Assembly: GCA_008973525.1 (NCBI GenBank)
Contig: WACJ01000044.1
Span: 558,001-622,000 of the forward strand
Direction of reading: 5' to 3'
Origin: Stenopsyche tienmushanensis
Taxonomy: Eukaryota > Arthropoda > Insecta > Trichoptera > Stenopsychidae
Length of the DNA: 64,000 nt
The notes under the pieces: generated by a model
The model's database searches: none
What the model was told of the DNA's origin: nothing
What the model saw: only the letters and a program-made list of their open reading frames with translations
In this document: one piece after another, positions 1 through 13,579 of the stretch
Position numbering within the stretch: the first letter of the stretch is position 1
Layout: every line of letters starts with the position of its first letter
Position numbers and translations under genes: made by a program

Positions 1-1079
1 GCAAACATTTTGACACAGACACAGAATTGTTCTTACTCGTAGAATGCCATGAACCGACTGCGACTTCGCATTTTTTTGTAATATAAAATTAAATATATAT
101 ATATATTTTTAACGGCGATTAGAGTTACTACAATAGACGTGTGGTGTTAATTTTGTGTATAAATTCAAACCGAGATTAGATTACTGCATGGCTAAACAAA
201 AACAATTAAAACCACACGAAAACAAGCTGCAAAATGCAGTCAATTGAAACGAAGTGTGATTATGTTTATTTTTAGTTATTTTTATTTTTACCGAAACCTT
301 TACAAAAAAAAAATAGTAAAGTTGTCATTATTGATCCATTGATCATTTTGGTTACATTGTCAAGTCAAACTTGTTGATTGGCTTATATTTTGACTGGCAA
401 GCACCAACCGGCTATTGTGTGTGTTCGTGCTAAAATCAACAGGCAAAAATAATCAAAAACAAAATCTGATCGCATGAAAATCAACCATTTCGCTGAAAAT
501 GACAATTGAAACGGCGAGTGCCCATGATTATACGACGACCTGATCAGGTCATAGCTTTGACGTTTACCAAAAGATCCTAACAGACAATAAATATTACAGT
601 CAAGACCGTGACCTAATTCCGACGAAAGACGACGTTCTTAACGACACGGTCATCGATAGTTATAAACAAAAATCATCGATCTAAATTCAAGAATTTATGC
701 TCCAGAGTAAAGTTCAAAATCACAAGATGCATCTATGTTTCCGCTTTGATAGCGATGAAAACACGCGTTGACCCAAATTTATGGGCACAACAAAAAATCT
801 CCGTACAGTTTGAAATTGGGAAAACTACAAGACATGGATACATTCGATAACCTGAGCGGTCTATTTTAGTCATTATCACATGACGCCGTTTTGAACAACA
901 AGTATTGAATCATCACATGTGAATAAACAATGCCGATTCGTAACGTTTTTCTTTGTTATTTGCATAATCGACTCGCTTCGATGTGATTGTACACAAGCAA
1001 CGATGAGGCGGTCTCGACACTCTTTCCGCCAGGCGAAGAGACCGACTTACCTTGAAATGTGATAACGTTACGTTTTTTA

Positions 1080-1203
1080 AATGACTTTTTGCAGTCCCTT
1101 CTATGAGATCATTGCCGACCACTTTGACACTGTTCATAAAGTGGTCGCTAACCACACCTCTGTAGATTTGAACTCGAGCCGATTGCGCCACCAATCCATC
1201 CAC
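1080..1203 (-). repeat. tRNA-derived SINE head (fragment)
   Basis: On the minus strand an A-box-like TGGCGCAATCGG (complement of 1179-1190) is followed closely by a B-box-like GAGTTCAAATC (complement of about 1166-1176). Next comes CTACAG and a short hairpin, GTGGTTAGCGACCAC (about 1141-1155). The same B box, CTACAG and hairpin occur at 9230-9255, which shows a shared repeat family. The A-to-B spacing is too short for a working tRNA, so this copy has an internal deletion. Confidence 0.5.
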
Positions 1204-1209
1204 TAAATC

Positions 1210-2039
1210 ACGACACTAACTACAGACACCTCAAGGAAAAATGAACGCTAATTTATATATTTTTCAATGCATAAATGTCAAAATTATAAGCGCTTGAAAA
1301 ATATGGGGCAAATATAATTAGTTCGAAAATATTATCGCAATATATTTCATTGTATCCTGTAAATAACGGAAATAATGTCGATTTAAGAAACGCTCAAGGA
1401 TATTAATCATCGATGTTGCGGTTTGCTAAATAAAAAAGCATCATGTATTTACAATTGAGTTTCGGTGATTAAGTCGCCGGTACGGAATGTGTTAAAAAAA
1501 TTAAAAGCGAACAACACGCGATAAATTTATTATTTGCGATTTGTTCAAGTATAATAACGCTATAATTGGACGTCTAAATTTTGATATATTTTTAAAAGAC
1601 GAAAGCTAGACACGGCCACAACAATGTCGTGTGAGCTTCGACGGGAGTTTTCTGGCATCGTGCCTACAATTTCGAGGATAGTGGAATACCAAATGAAACA
1701 GTCACAAAGATGATGGCATCGCCCTTTTTCGCAGAAATTAAAGTTGAATGACACAATGCAAACGGTTTCTGTTATTCTTCCACGCGGCGAGATGTGTCGG
1801 CAATAGTCATCACCGCTAGAAATATCCATATGGTTGTTTACAAATAGTATCTGATATGTTGGTGGCGTTATTCTTGCAGATAACATTGGCTATTCGCAAA
1901 TGATAACATTGCTATGATTATAAACTAAAACAAAAACGATACTCCAACGTCTGTGAAAATTATTAATTTTTGTACTATACGAATGTTGATAGTCTCCGAT
2001 CACTAATCATAATCTGTCATTTAAATGTCAAAGGATATT
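1210..2039. other. No gene seen
   Basis: AT-rich DNA. A TTAACACATT-type terminus (minus strand, ending near 1493) suggests one end of a TTAA element, but no partner was found. The 108-codon minus-strand frame has no recognisable feature. Confidence 0.4.
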
Positions 2040-2420
2040 TTTTATTGCGATTAGGGAAGCCAATCCCGGGATCTCGGATCGCACGAAGTTTTAGGTGCTA
2101 ATTTAATCCCGAAAAATCGGAATTGAAATTTTTATCTAACAGAAATCGTACACCTCACCAGCACTACGAATGCTTCTAAATCGAAACATTTTCGCCGAAT
2201 TCTGGACGCTTGGAAACAGTGGCGTAAGTACTAATTGGCGAGCTTAGGCGACGCCTAGGGACAGTAACTGTTTAATCTATGTATACATATATACAGTACA
2301 TATCAAATTGTTATATCAACATTTCCCTACCGGTGATGTATTTACTACACATCGACCCTAATAATGGGAATATCGATATGAAATATAATAGATACGGGGT
2401 TTAGAATTTTTCAATTATAC
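2040..2420 (+). repeat. About 370-bp dispersed repeat, inverted partner at 32.4-32.75 kb
   Basis: This block matches the reverse complement of 32385-32750 over most of its length. Shared pieces include CAGTGGCGTAAGTACTAATT, GGCGAGCTTAGGCGACGCCT, ACAGTAACTGTTTAATCTAT, CCTACCGGTGATGTATTTAC and ATCGATATGAAATATAATAG. The right part is a truncated end of the CCTTTCC/TTAA MITE family; the left part is a separate repeat. No coding content. Confidence 0.7.
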
Positions 2421-4227
2421 AGTCAAATCCCGCAACAACATTTTAACATTTTTAAGTTCATTTTTTGATCAAGTCCTTAAAAAATGATTAGCCTTTTATG
2501 GTCAATGCATCTCCGGTTTTCGTATTCGACACATCTTTGCATATAAGACATCTATTTGATTGTTTTTATTTGCGTCAAAGAAACATGGCAAGAAATTCGA
2601 TCATCGATGAGTCATGTGACGCGATTGTTTTCGTAGCGAGATCTTCGATGTCCTCGAGGAATGAACTTGAACTGTCGAAACTGCCGAGTCTCTTCTGACA
2701 CGTTCGACGGAATGAAGCGATTCGACATGCAAAACGAAATCGATGCATCACAAAAACGACAGGACCATAATGGGATGCTAAATTATTCCGAAGAACGTCA
2801 CCGCAGATTTTGTGCGCCGACGGAAAGCGCAGTTATAGGAATTACGCACGTTTTTGACGAGGTCTACTCCTCGGAGGGAATTACATCATTTTCAATGGTT
2901 GCATCGCACATTGTGCTAAACATAGTCCGGAAGGTCAAGCCCATAAACTAAAGTACGACCCACTAATGTCACCTCGTACACGAGCGCGAAGATAAGCCAC
3001 AATTATTCATTCGGTCTTTAAAAAAACGCACCGGCGAAAAAAATGGGGCGTGAAATTCGCTCTTTAATTTATAACACATCGGAGAGGTTTTCGCGCGCCC
3101 TCGTTATGCGACCTCGAGACGTCCAAGAAAATGCAGCGTCACAAGCGACATACAAATTTTACATAAATATATACATAGAAAGACATAATTGCTCTATTGA
3201 GAGCTACAAAACTCGATATAAATTATGCTTTTTATCGTTGACGATTGCGAAGATTTAAAAAGTAGTGGGGAAAGGCGAAATAGTCAACATAGATAAAATA
3301 ATACGTCGATAAGATATCTAAAACTATTTAGCACACGACTTGACAAGCTTTTCTATCAAGTGCCACAATATTTCTGATATCAAGACCTACTCAATTAAAG
3401 AGCATGTTGGAAAAAAAATATTATCACATTGATGATGCGAAGAACGCATAAAAAGAAAAGGAAGAAAAAGGAAGACTGTCATTACGAAAAAAATTATAAT
3501 GGGATGCAACAAGGAAACTAAACACAATAAGTATCATGAACACTTGAACTGTTTACAGTAGCAAAGATTCGTTTCAGTCAAATTTCAAACCATTTAATGA
3601 TGGGTTGTTCTTTTGTGAAAATCCAACGCAACAATAATCCGGATTATCCGGATTAATGAGGGTAAACTTAAAAAACCTATGGCGATCCATCGAAGCAGCA
3701 ATCACCGCGACATCAACATCCCGACCGCAAATTACGCCAGCATCTAGACGCTTTTAAAGCTATTACTGACACTGTGAAATCTCTGACGCAGTCTCTCAAA
3801 TTGAGGAAAATTGAGATTGCGGTTAAAACCCATAGAATACAGGCAAAATAAATATATCATCAACGATGAATTTAAAGTAAATTCAATTTGCTCATATTCA
3901 AATCGCATTAGTGGAATTAAACACTATGCATTCTCGAACTGTAATTAAATTTAAAATAAATACAGTTCCCTTCGAGCACGATAATTTTCTTGCGGCTTTT
4001 AAAGACCGCACGATTCCGGAAGATCGAGCGATTAGATTATGCATAATCTGCTCTTTGCAGCCGAGTACATCAAATTAATACGATCATTAGAGAATGAAAA
4101 TGTCATAATTTTCGACGACCTCCAGACGTTCGGAAATGTTAACGAGTCGCTGTTTCGTCACGGACGCTAGAAACGTGTTACGTTTGCATAGTTTTCAGCA
4201 GTTAATGACACAGTTTATGATATTTAC
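2421..4227. other. No gene seen
   Basis: Short plus-strand frames at 2498-2951 overlap each other and lack start context, splice sites or domains. This may be intron of the minus-strand gene whose first exon is at 4228-4462. Confidence 0.4.
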
Positions 4228-4462
4228 CCTTTTTGATTTTCTTCAATTCCTCTTTCTTTTCCTTCTGGGCGCGTTCTCTCTCTTTCTTCTCCTGCTTCTC
4301 GCGCTCGGCCCTCTCTTTTTCGAGCCGCTTCGTCTCCTTCTTCAGGTCTTTGTCGCTTTTTTTCGGTGATTTCGTATCGTCTATCTTTTCGGCGAGGATG
4401 AAGACCTCCGGGGTGGACGGTTTCGTCTCGGCCACCGGAGAGTTTTCCGGTTTGGGCTTCAT
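4228..4462 (-). CDS. First coding exon of an unrecognised charged, coiled-coil-like protein (gene continues to the left)
   Basis: An ATG at 4462 opens 78 codons ending in a good splice donor (AAAAAGG|GTAAAT, phase 1). The peptide begins MKPKPENSPVAETKPSTPEV, passes through FILAEKIDDTKSPKKS and becomes an unbroken Lys/Glu/Arg helix (KRLEKERAEREKQEKKERER) to the exon end, which predicts a long charged alpha-helix. The preceding 170 bp has no competing upstream ATG in a good context and is GC-rich, like a 5' UTR. The rest of the gene would lie to the left, at least partly before position 4200, but I could not identify further exons there. The protein family is not recognised. The other long frames over this exon are shadows of the purine-rich strand. 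Confidence 0.55.
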
Positions 4463-6240
4463 TTTGCACTCTCTTCGAACGATCGAAAACTCGTCAAACT
4501 TTCATGCACTTATTTCGAATCCCGGTCGGTTCGTTCCTGGGTCGTCAAAAAAAAAGAAGACGGTTACGGACGCTTCCTCGGAGCGCGGTTCGACGGGCGG
4601 ACCTCTCGCGCCATACAAAATTGGGTGATTTTTTTGTGTTCACACTCTAGTTGGCACGGAAGAGGTTCACCGGAACGGTAAAAACCGAAATGACTAAGCC
4701 GAATGGCTAAAATTACATGCAGTCGACCAGCTTGTAAACATTTTTTTTGTGTATTTTACACGGACGCTATTATGGAAGCATTGTATTCGGTTACTTTCAC
4801 CGGATACTGGCGAAATAGGGAAATTGCCACCGGCCGTTCACAATAGACGCGACGGCAACGACCGAGCATTGTTGTACCGAAAAGAGTAAAAATGTGACAG
4901 GTCTCGCCATCGAATCTATCGCCGATTGCGTCATTGTCCAAAATAATACTTTCGCTTTATCGTCAGATCGAAATCTTCGACGCTCGTATGTCAAATCTGC
5001 TATCGCAGATAGCGGCTCGGATGCACCGACGACGGACGCGATCCGATGCAACGCGTCTGCCAAAATATATCGAAACCAGTTCTGCGAGAAGACGATCCTT
5101 GAAGATCGAAGCAAATTCAGGATCTCTGACGGACGAAATTCGCAAATCATCGTTTATAATTTGGCACGAGGACAGAGCGCAAAATAAAACAATCGCATTT
5201 CGGAATGAAGCAAATCCAACGACGCCGAAATGTTTCCATGCCTCGAAATTGATCGCGATCCTGATTCAGAATTTTGGCAAGCGTAATTTACGACGATGGA
5301 CTAATTCTGGAATTCGGCTACTTCATTCAATAATAGCGCAAAGGCGGCGAGTATTTTTCAGCGAGACTCGGACGGAGCTTCGAGGAATCTTCGAGATCCG
5401 AGACGCGGTCGAACTGCCGAAGAATTATGCAATTGAAGTGTTTATCTGGAGTCGAGGCACTCGACTCTTGTTCAAACATTTCACAAGCGAGTGACCCTGT
5501 TTTTTCGAGAATGGACAAATTCACCCAATATTCGATCGATCCGTCGAACGGCGTATTCTGCGATGCATAAAAACGAGGCCCGGGGCGATATATTAAATAT
5601 CCCGAGAAACGACTTCGACGCAAGGTGGCCATCTAAAAATGGACATGATCTCGACATAGATTTATCTGGATCGCACGAGAGAAATTTTGCGTGAAATTCT
5701 CAGTCGGATTATTTTCGTGCGCACGTGCGAAAGAAAAGCGGGAAATCGACGCTTCGACGCATCGTCCGACGTCTATTTTGGAGCGCGAACGTTTTTTATC
5801 TCGCGAAATGAGCGACGACGGACGGCGCCGGGCCCCGAAGGGCGAAGCGACGGAGACTCCTTCGGCGAAGATAAGTGCACTATCGGCAGATTGCACAGAT
5901 AGCCGTCCGAATGAGCGTAACAACGTGCATTTTCAAAATTCACCACGAAGCACTGCACTCGAAGCACTCGTTTTTCACTGCGAGAGTATCCGTATGCGTC
6001 TTCGACCCGAACGGAGAGAAGTCGGACGGGGAAGCGGAGAAGGCGTTTTACCGGAGGAGTCGGGCGTCGGGTCGAAGAATCGTGGTCTTCCGGAGAGGAG
6101 CGCGATGTTGGTGCTCGGTGCACGCGCCGAAGTCGACTGCCGGCGTGGAAACCACTCAACTATCAAAAAAGTGGGAATGCCGATACCGAAATAGCCAACG
6201 CGGCGCAGAGGCTTGCACCCACAGAGCCGTAATCAATTGA
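4463..6240. promoter_or_regulatory. GC-rich, CpG-bearing promoter-like zone upstream of the 4.2-kb exon
   Basis: Composition changes abruptly from AT-rich on both sides to GC-rich, with many CpG, CGA and TCG words, most strongly at 5690-6190. Overlapping open frames occur on both strands, none with a recognisable domain, as expected in stop-poor DNA. The position immediately upstream of the minus-strand coding exon at 4228-4462 fits a promoter plus 5' UTR. The peak at 5.7-6.2 kb could be a second or divergent start site. Confidence 0.35.
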
Positions 6241-9159
6241 CAGATAGCTTTTTTCATTTTTTCAAATCGATATACATTTCCATTTTATCATCTCCAAAAC
6301 GAGAAAATTCGCCATCTTCGCGCATAAGAAGAAGCGCAATCTTCGGACGACGCACTACAAGACAACTAACTACATGTACTATTCTTCTGCGAACATTTTT
6401 AAATACTGCTGAAACTCATTCAGCGAGCATATTTCATTCTGAAATTTTACTCGTAATGCGAACCAATTCTTCCCATATTATCAATATAAAATATGATATT
6501 GCATTCCATACCGACAAAATAGCCCACTGCCTTATTCGGATGATGCCTCTCAATGTACAATACAAAAGTTTTCCAGGCTTTCAGCACTATTGCACTAGAA
6601 GTTGGACAGATGTTCCTCTACAGTTTTTCGTTGTCAAACACAATGTAACTCCATAAATTCGACGGTTATCTCTGGGCCGTGCTCTTCTATAGGCTCATCG
6701 ATATCACTTTCATCTTCTTCCAGCTTAATAATTTTGGCGAAAGACAATCTCATTGTTTCTCCCATGCCTCACTGATCAGATTGAGACAAGCCATAATGTG
6801 GAGTTGACCATTGATTCCTTCGATCACTTAAAACAACATTCGAATATTGCTTTAGATATTAATTAATGAATAATCATAGTTTAACCCTATGAGTATGGAA
6901 ATTCGGAGATAGAAACAGGTGTCTTGTGTCTTATAGACTAATATATCGGTAGCAAGGTCGCGCTGTAAAGGAACCCAGACACGTTTAAATGCTCGTTGAG
7001 AATTTAAATGCCACGTCTAGAAATCGTGTTGTTCGAGTTCGAGTGGATTGTTCGTGTTGTCTTGAGAACAAGCGTTTGTTTTGATAATTAAGATACTCGC
7101 ATCATTCTTATCGTTGACAAATTTTGTTATTCCTCTTTGACTGTCCTGGAGTGGCGTCATTAAACGAGTATCACCAATCCTTTGCAAAATCTACTCCTTC
7201 AGAAATAAACTGGTAGACTTGCACAGTAACTTTGTCGTTTTATTTTCGCAACACATTAACAGATAAAAATATCTGAACAACAAAAAGCAGAAACATGCAA
7301 GTTGAACATTAAGAAATATTCCGAAGAAATGAACGAATATTGTGCGCTATAACATTATCAAACTTGTTACGCACTCCGGTCCGAATGAGTTAAACAAGTT
7401 TCAGCAAAGAAGTTGAACGCATGTGTTCGCAACTTCCGTTCTTCGTTTATGTACATATCAAAAAACATTAAACATACGCAGCAATAATTTAAAACGGCGA
7501 CTGTCCGGGCGAAAATGCATATCGGCCCAGGTCATGATGTAAGATCAGATAACGTTGTTGTAAAAAAGGCATAAAAATGAATCCACAAATGTACTATTTA
7601 AAGATTTGTTCATATCGTGGGCACATAAACGATTTGATTGCGGACATCCTAACACAAGTTCAAGCCCATAAAAATGTAGAGTTTATTTAGATAAGAATAT
7701 AATCGGCTTCATTCGTGTGAATATTTTGCATCAAATGCGTTTATTTCGAACGATCTGGCAGATTTATAATAAAAATGAATGCTTCCTAAATCGATTGCAT
7801 CATTATCCCCCAGGACCGGGGCTAAATCTAAAGATGATGTACAGCGATATACGATCAAATCGACATTTGCTGTTTACATGGTGGAATTCTTCGAGAGCGT
7901 TCGTCATTGTCGTCCGCGTTTTCGGCCAGGGGACGCTGCCGTATTTATGTCCGTTCTTTTCATTCTTCGAAGAGGAAAAAAAAGTCCCACGACATCGCCG
8001 GATTTAATGGTTTCACATAATTCAAATGTTAAGCGAGACTGGAACGCACAATCTTAAATGTCAGCGTAAAAAGACGCTCAGATACGACTCGGAAGTCATC
8101 AATTTCTTCGGCTCTTTCTGCGACGATTGAATAATGTCGCTCTTCGGGATGTTATGACGATTTTTATTCGGTTTCATTCGCTCGACTTAAAAAGACGTTA
8201 GGTTAATTTGCCAAAATAGAATCGATCGAGCGTTGACAATGTCGGTTAATAAACCTATGACCTGTTCACTTTTTGGTAAATCATCGACTGTCAATGGCGC
8301 CTGAATCGAAATTTATGACCAGCGATTGTCAACTTTTTTTTATTGTGTTTGAACTGAATTTATGTATTGAATTTAAGTCGCTTGCTGGCATAATAACGAA
8401 GAGCATACAAATCTATATGCGATTGTTGTATGAAATTGAAATTAATGTATAATTATAAAAATATGCAATCGATTCCATCGTCCGTTCAAGGATAACGCAA
8501 AACAAATATGGATATTTTTTTAAATGTCAATATTTTTGCAATCGATTTTTATTCTCTCAAAACAAGTTTGCCAAAGTCATGTGCATAAAAATGAAATGGG
8601 TTTTGTATTATTTTTTTCCAACAAATGGATGAATACGTAAATAGCAATTGTTGATCTCTGACAATGTTCACATAGTGACACAGAATTGCCACATGACGTC
8701 ATCTTACAAAAATGCTCACGTTTGACATGGGCGTGTATAGCAGAGTACATATAAACATGTCGCACAAATTTGAGGTGGGAAAATTTAGGAAAATCACACA
8801 ATATCAATGGAACCGGAAAAAAAATCACAAATAAAACTTGGCTATCCCTCCCCTTTGAAGCACATCTTTCGAAAAATATATTTTCGTAAATCGATAAGAT
8901 TGCGATATTAGTTAAAATTGGATCAAAAGATATCTGATATTATATCAAAAGGCAGATAAAATGAATTAATTTAGCAAAAATTTAAATCGCCCGAGACTGG
9001 AAAACGCGCAGGGGAAAACAAAATGAAACGAGCAATCATATTTATTTTTAAATTGCAATATTATCGGCCGCTATCTCTATCTAGAACGTATCCTAAAACC
9101 TCAAATATTAACACATTGATTGTATTTATCGCTGTTTGAACAGGGCAAATACTAAAATT
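6241..9159. other. AT-rich DNA, no gene seen
   Basis: Nothing recognisable on either strand. Frames of 80-96 codons near 7.7-8.05 kb and 8.58-8.83 kb overlap on alternate frames and lack domains. Confidence 0.4.
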
Positions 9160-9260
9160 AAAAAAAACTCGTAGGTAGACTCGCGATTAAGCGGTCGGAC
9201 TAATAACTCGATCACCTTTGGTTCAAATCTACAGGAGTTTGTGGTTAGCAACCACATTTT
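9160..9260 (+). repeat. tRNA-derived SINE head (second copy of the family at 1.1 kb)
   Basis: A tRNA-like stretch carries a B-box match GGTTCAAATCT at 9230-9240, then ACAG and the hairpin GTGGTTAGCAACCAC at 9241-9255. The block from B box to hairpin matches the minus-strand copy at 1141-1176 with few changes. The 5' part (TAGACTCGCGATTAAGCGGTCGGAC) looks like the D-arm region of a tRNA. The clover-leaf cannot be closed, so it is a SINE head rather than a tRNA gene. Confidence 0.5.
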
Positions 9261-10239
9261 CAAAAACATAAATACACCATGAAACGTGCTAAATTACACA
9301 GAATAAATTACTAATATAATAGCACCATTACAAACATAAATATTGCCAAACAAGTCGATGACCTTTTCTTATAAACACATTTGGCGTCACGGTGCGATTT
9401 GTCAGAAACGACGTATAATTGTGAAGCATGGAGGAATAACGCCAAAATTGTGATATACCTCTCCGCAATTAATTGCTTACGATGAATAAACTCAACATAT
9501 TTTCCTTGAAATTTACAAGTGTGGTTATAATTTTTTTAAATGCTACAAAAATATGGCAAAGTAGAACGCATTATGTTCTATGCGAATATCAGAACATCAA
9601 ACAGAAGCTTTATATCGTGTTAGTTGACCTCATTTTGTGCCGTTCCACGAAAAATCGCGTAAAAAAGAAACGACATATAAATCGGGTAAGAGTTTTAAAA
9701 AATCCACATAAATAGAGATTCATACGTAAAAATTATACATGACAATATTTAACATTTTGAGAATATATCCAGAATCACTCAAACGATTGAACAACATCAA
9801 AAAGCAGAAGAACATCAACCTAAAATTCTTATTCTAATTTAAGCGGATTTAGAAGTCAATGGGAAACCATCACATGATCCTTTTTCTAGGAAATCGCATT
9901 GTTCGTAAGGTAAATGCCCCCTCGCGCATGTTAGGCGCATGCACTTCTAAACAAACTAAACACGTACAAATTTTGTATGAGTGCCAAACTTTCTATAGCG
10001 TTTGTTTCTATAGCGTGATCTCCATTTCAATGCAATAGAAGGGTTGACTGTATTTTATTGTCTAAAGGTGACTTCTATATCTTGGCATATTCATGTATCC
10101 CGATTGTTGTCATGCGGGATCATTTACGAGTTTTGAGTATTTTGTGCTCAGGGTTGTCACAATACAAGATGATTTTTTTTGTTTGTTTATATTATATACA
10201 GATATAGCAGACAACAAACAGCGACTAACTGGATTAGAG

Positions 10240-11200
10240 GATCATTAATGTGTGATCCCATTTCCTTCGCTATTGCACAATCTGTTCTGGGTTACCCCAG
10301 ACTAGCCACACAGAGAGTGTCTTCCACTGATTTTTTGGCCCTACGAGAAACGTTATGCGTAGAGCGTCCAAGCGCCCACCACTTTTGCTCCGCACCCTCC
10401 AGAGACGAGGTTTCAGCTGGAATACCAGCTTCAGACTGAGTGCACCCGAAGGTGCGATGGAGGAGGATAAACTAAATTGAATGCCACCACGGGTCCAATC
10501 TCAGTTTGAAGGGGGCCACAGCAGATGACGGACTGCAGGGGCTACCTCTTCCCCATGATACTCGTATGGGTTCGGTTATTTGTAGTACCTAGCAGCCTAA
10601 AACCATTATCCTGTATGCCTTAGTTGTTGAGAATAGTGGCGAGCCTTTGACACAGTCTCCATCAACTACTGTAATCGGTTGTTCCACACACCCCTTTATG
10701 GGTGCGCAGCACAGGGTGATCTGGGTACCCAACTCATGTTAGCTGGGCTACCCCAGCTGCGTTTGATGAGCAAACCGTCGAGGCTACTTTCGCACATCTC
10801 TACTCCACATCATTACCCCAGGGTTCAACCGTTGCCCAACGGCATAGGGTTGGCTCCCCCCCCCCCCCCACTCACTTATTATTAACAGCCACTAGAAAGG
10901 GCCTTTACGACTCAATGGAGATCATAGAAAGCCCAGGGGATGCATTTTGATCTAAAACTTTAACAAAAAGCCCTAAATGCCTTTAAATTAGAGGGGGTGG
11001 CCACATGGTTTCCGTGTCCGACCGGTCCGAATTTCAGACCACTGACACGTCGTAGGAGCGCCTCGCGATCGGACGCCATGATCTGCATCCATGAACGGAT
11101 TTCCGCAACTAATAAGAACGGTTTTATTACAAGAACCAATACAATCCAAAATTGACTCCACCAATGTGTGTGAATCAAAAAATGCTTTTTTCAACAGCCT
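10240..11200 (-). mobile_element. Non-LTR retrotransposon 3' fragment (ORF2 C-terminus plus presumed 3' UTR)
   Basis: On the minus strand at 11178-10980 the remains of an ORF2 C-terminus can be read across frames: CGNPFMDADH, then MASDREALLRR, then GLKFGPVGHGNHVATP. The same block occurs at 34.4 kb and 49.3 kb, and it resembles the Cys/His tail after the reverse transcriptase in I/R1/Jockey-like elements. The GC-rich stretch to the left (10,940 to 10,240) has no coding sense and is probably its 3' region. It includes a run of 14 C at 10856-10869. Short open frames in it are not genes. Confidence 0.55.
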
Positions 11201-13579
11201 AATGTAATTCAGTCTCAGATATATGACATGAAATGTTTCAACGATAATGGATAAGTAAAACGATTATGATAAGCTATATTTATAATCAGTCTACTAAAAA
11301 ATAAATAAAACGAGTAATATTTTTAACACTTTACATTGTGATATAATCGAGGCATGTTAACCATGAATGACCAAGTCAGAAAACAGAAATATATGCACAC
11401 ATTACTATGCATTTTTGAGATATAAACATTAGACAGACAACAGGTTACTTTGCACAAATTGGTTCCAAAGTGCATCTGAAATTTGACCACGCCTCGCACA
11501 AGGGTCAATCTTGGTCGCAAATCGAAACATAATCACATTTTACGACGATCCACGCAGATTTTGACTGATAAAAGGCAAATTGGACCGCTTTATCCCCCAG
11601 CGCGATTAATTGTCCGGTCCGAATTGTATAGGTCACTGTGTCGATCTCGACAATAACGGACCAATTATGCGACATAGTAGCGAAAAAAAAATAAAAAATA
11701 CACCGCGAGTGACCGCGGACCGGATAACACGCGGTGGGCTTACATCATCGCAATTCTGACGCGATTCAAACAGATAACATTGCAATAAAAGGATTTTCAG
11801 CGAAGCGGTTGACAATTTAGATCGCTAATTAAGAGCGCGGGGTCAAAAGGACCGTCGGAAGAATTTGGGTCAATTCGGCGAGTTTTTTCGCGGAAAAGTG
11901 CATAATATCGACGTCGTTTTTGCATCGACTTCGATCGGACGTTACGTAAGAAGTTTGAGCTGTTTGGCATTATCACACCTATAAAATTAAACGTGATTTC
12001 ATTGAGCGCGTTTACACTCCACACTGTATTCTATGTTGATAAGGAATACAAGGCTAGCGACGATAACGAGCTATTTTTTAAACTTATATGCGAGATAATT
12101 AGTGCTAATATGTTTAGTATGAGAGCGTCTGTCGAGTTTTGCATTTGCGATTCTATCACATTTTAATTTAGATGAAAGAAACGCCGATAAAGATTTAGAA
12201 ACTATAAAAATTAATGCGTTTTAATTGTAGTTATTATGTTGATTTTTTTCAAATTAACGTTGAGCAACTCTGATCCGTATCTTTATAATAGATTTTGATG
12301 ACTCATTTCAATTTATTTTCTAATAATTTAAGCACAACCACTGCTAAATGATGTTAATAGGTGAAGAAGAACCGTACGAAGTAGCGAAGAAGTAAGCATA
12401 TGAAATAATGATGTTTATTAGTAAAGCTTTAAAGAAGTGAATGTCCAATATCATAAAATAACGGTTCACAATGAAGTCATCAGCTTCTTTAACAGATCTA
12501 CTGCTATGCAAAATCATGGTCACCTTTTTTGCAACCACCGATCGCTTTTATATATCTTCTTTTGACATTCTATCGAAAGGTTAGGCAGCATAATCAATCT
12601 CAGCATCGAGTGCTTGAAATCAGAATGTTCATAAATGCCGAAAGAGTTTCTAGACTGCCGGTCATTTTTAACAGTGCCATTCGTCCAGAATTCAATGGAC
12701 AAAATCGCAAGAAAAAAAATTGGCATTATTAGAAGAGTCTGCGTCGCGGAACAGTAGCCCACTTCCTCGAAGTGTCGACTGTTTTATTTTTTGCAGACGA
12801 ATGTGGAACGACACAGACCCGCCGCGGTTCAACGACGAAAGCATCTACCGACGCTTTTTTCTCTTCATTTTTGCACCGACTTCCTAGAAAATACTTGCGG
12901 TTTCCAAAGTCGAAAAAGTCATGCGTCTCATTTTAATACGCTCGGGAATGTCGATCGCACAATCGAAACTGCGCGTCACCGTCGATCAACTAAATTAGAG
13001 CATACATAATTCGGAGTGAAGATACCAGTCTGCTTTTTATTCGTCTTCGATCGAATTAACGTCCTGTCGTTAAGCTGGGTGCGGCCGAAACGTCGTTAAA
13101 ACTATACCCCGAGCATCCGAAAAACGTAATTAGAAAGTGTGCAAAAACGCCGAAATTTAATTTGACAAGACTTGACAGACATTAACAACGTATTATCGAA
13201 AATTGACATATTGTTTTCTTTCGTGACATAGAATCACACAAGGAAAGAAACGCTATTAAAAACAAGGTTAAAATATAAGGCCGTGGAATAATTGTGAAAA
13301 GAATAAGACTTTTACAGAAACATATTATCGCTACAAAAGATAAATGACATGTTAATCGAGCAGACTAACATGCTACGAAGTCTGATCAAAAAATATGGTG
13401 AAAGAATTTTTAGAGCCACAACTGATGATGCTAAATCTATTCCATGTCATATGTTCGATAGCTTAATCCGCTGAAACAGACTGTGTCCAGTTTATACACG
13501 TTATGACTAGTTAATCAATATCCATAGACGCTAGAGTGAGATCGTGTTTATCGCGTCTGTCGCGCATCATGGATTTCAA
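11201..13579. other. No gene seen
   Basis: AT-rich DNA with mildly GC-richer stretches near 11.6-12.0 and 12.8-13.1 kb. No frame carries a recognisable motif. Confidence 0.4.
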
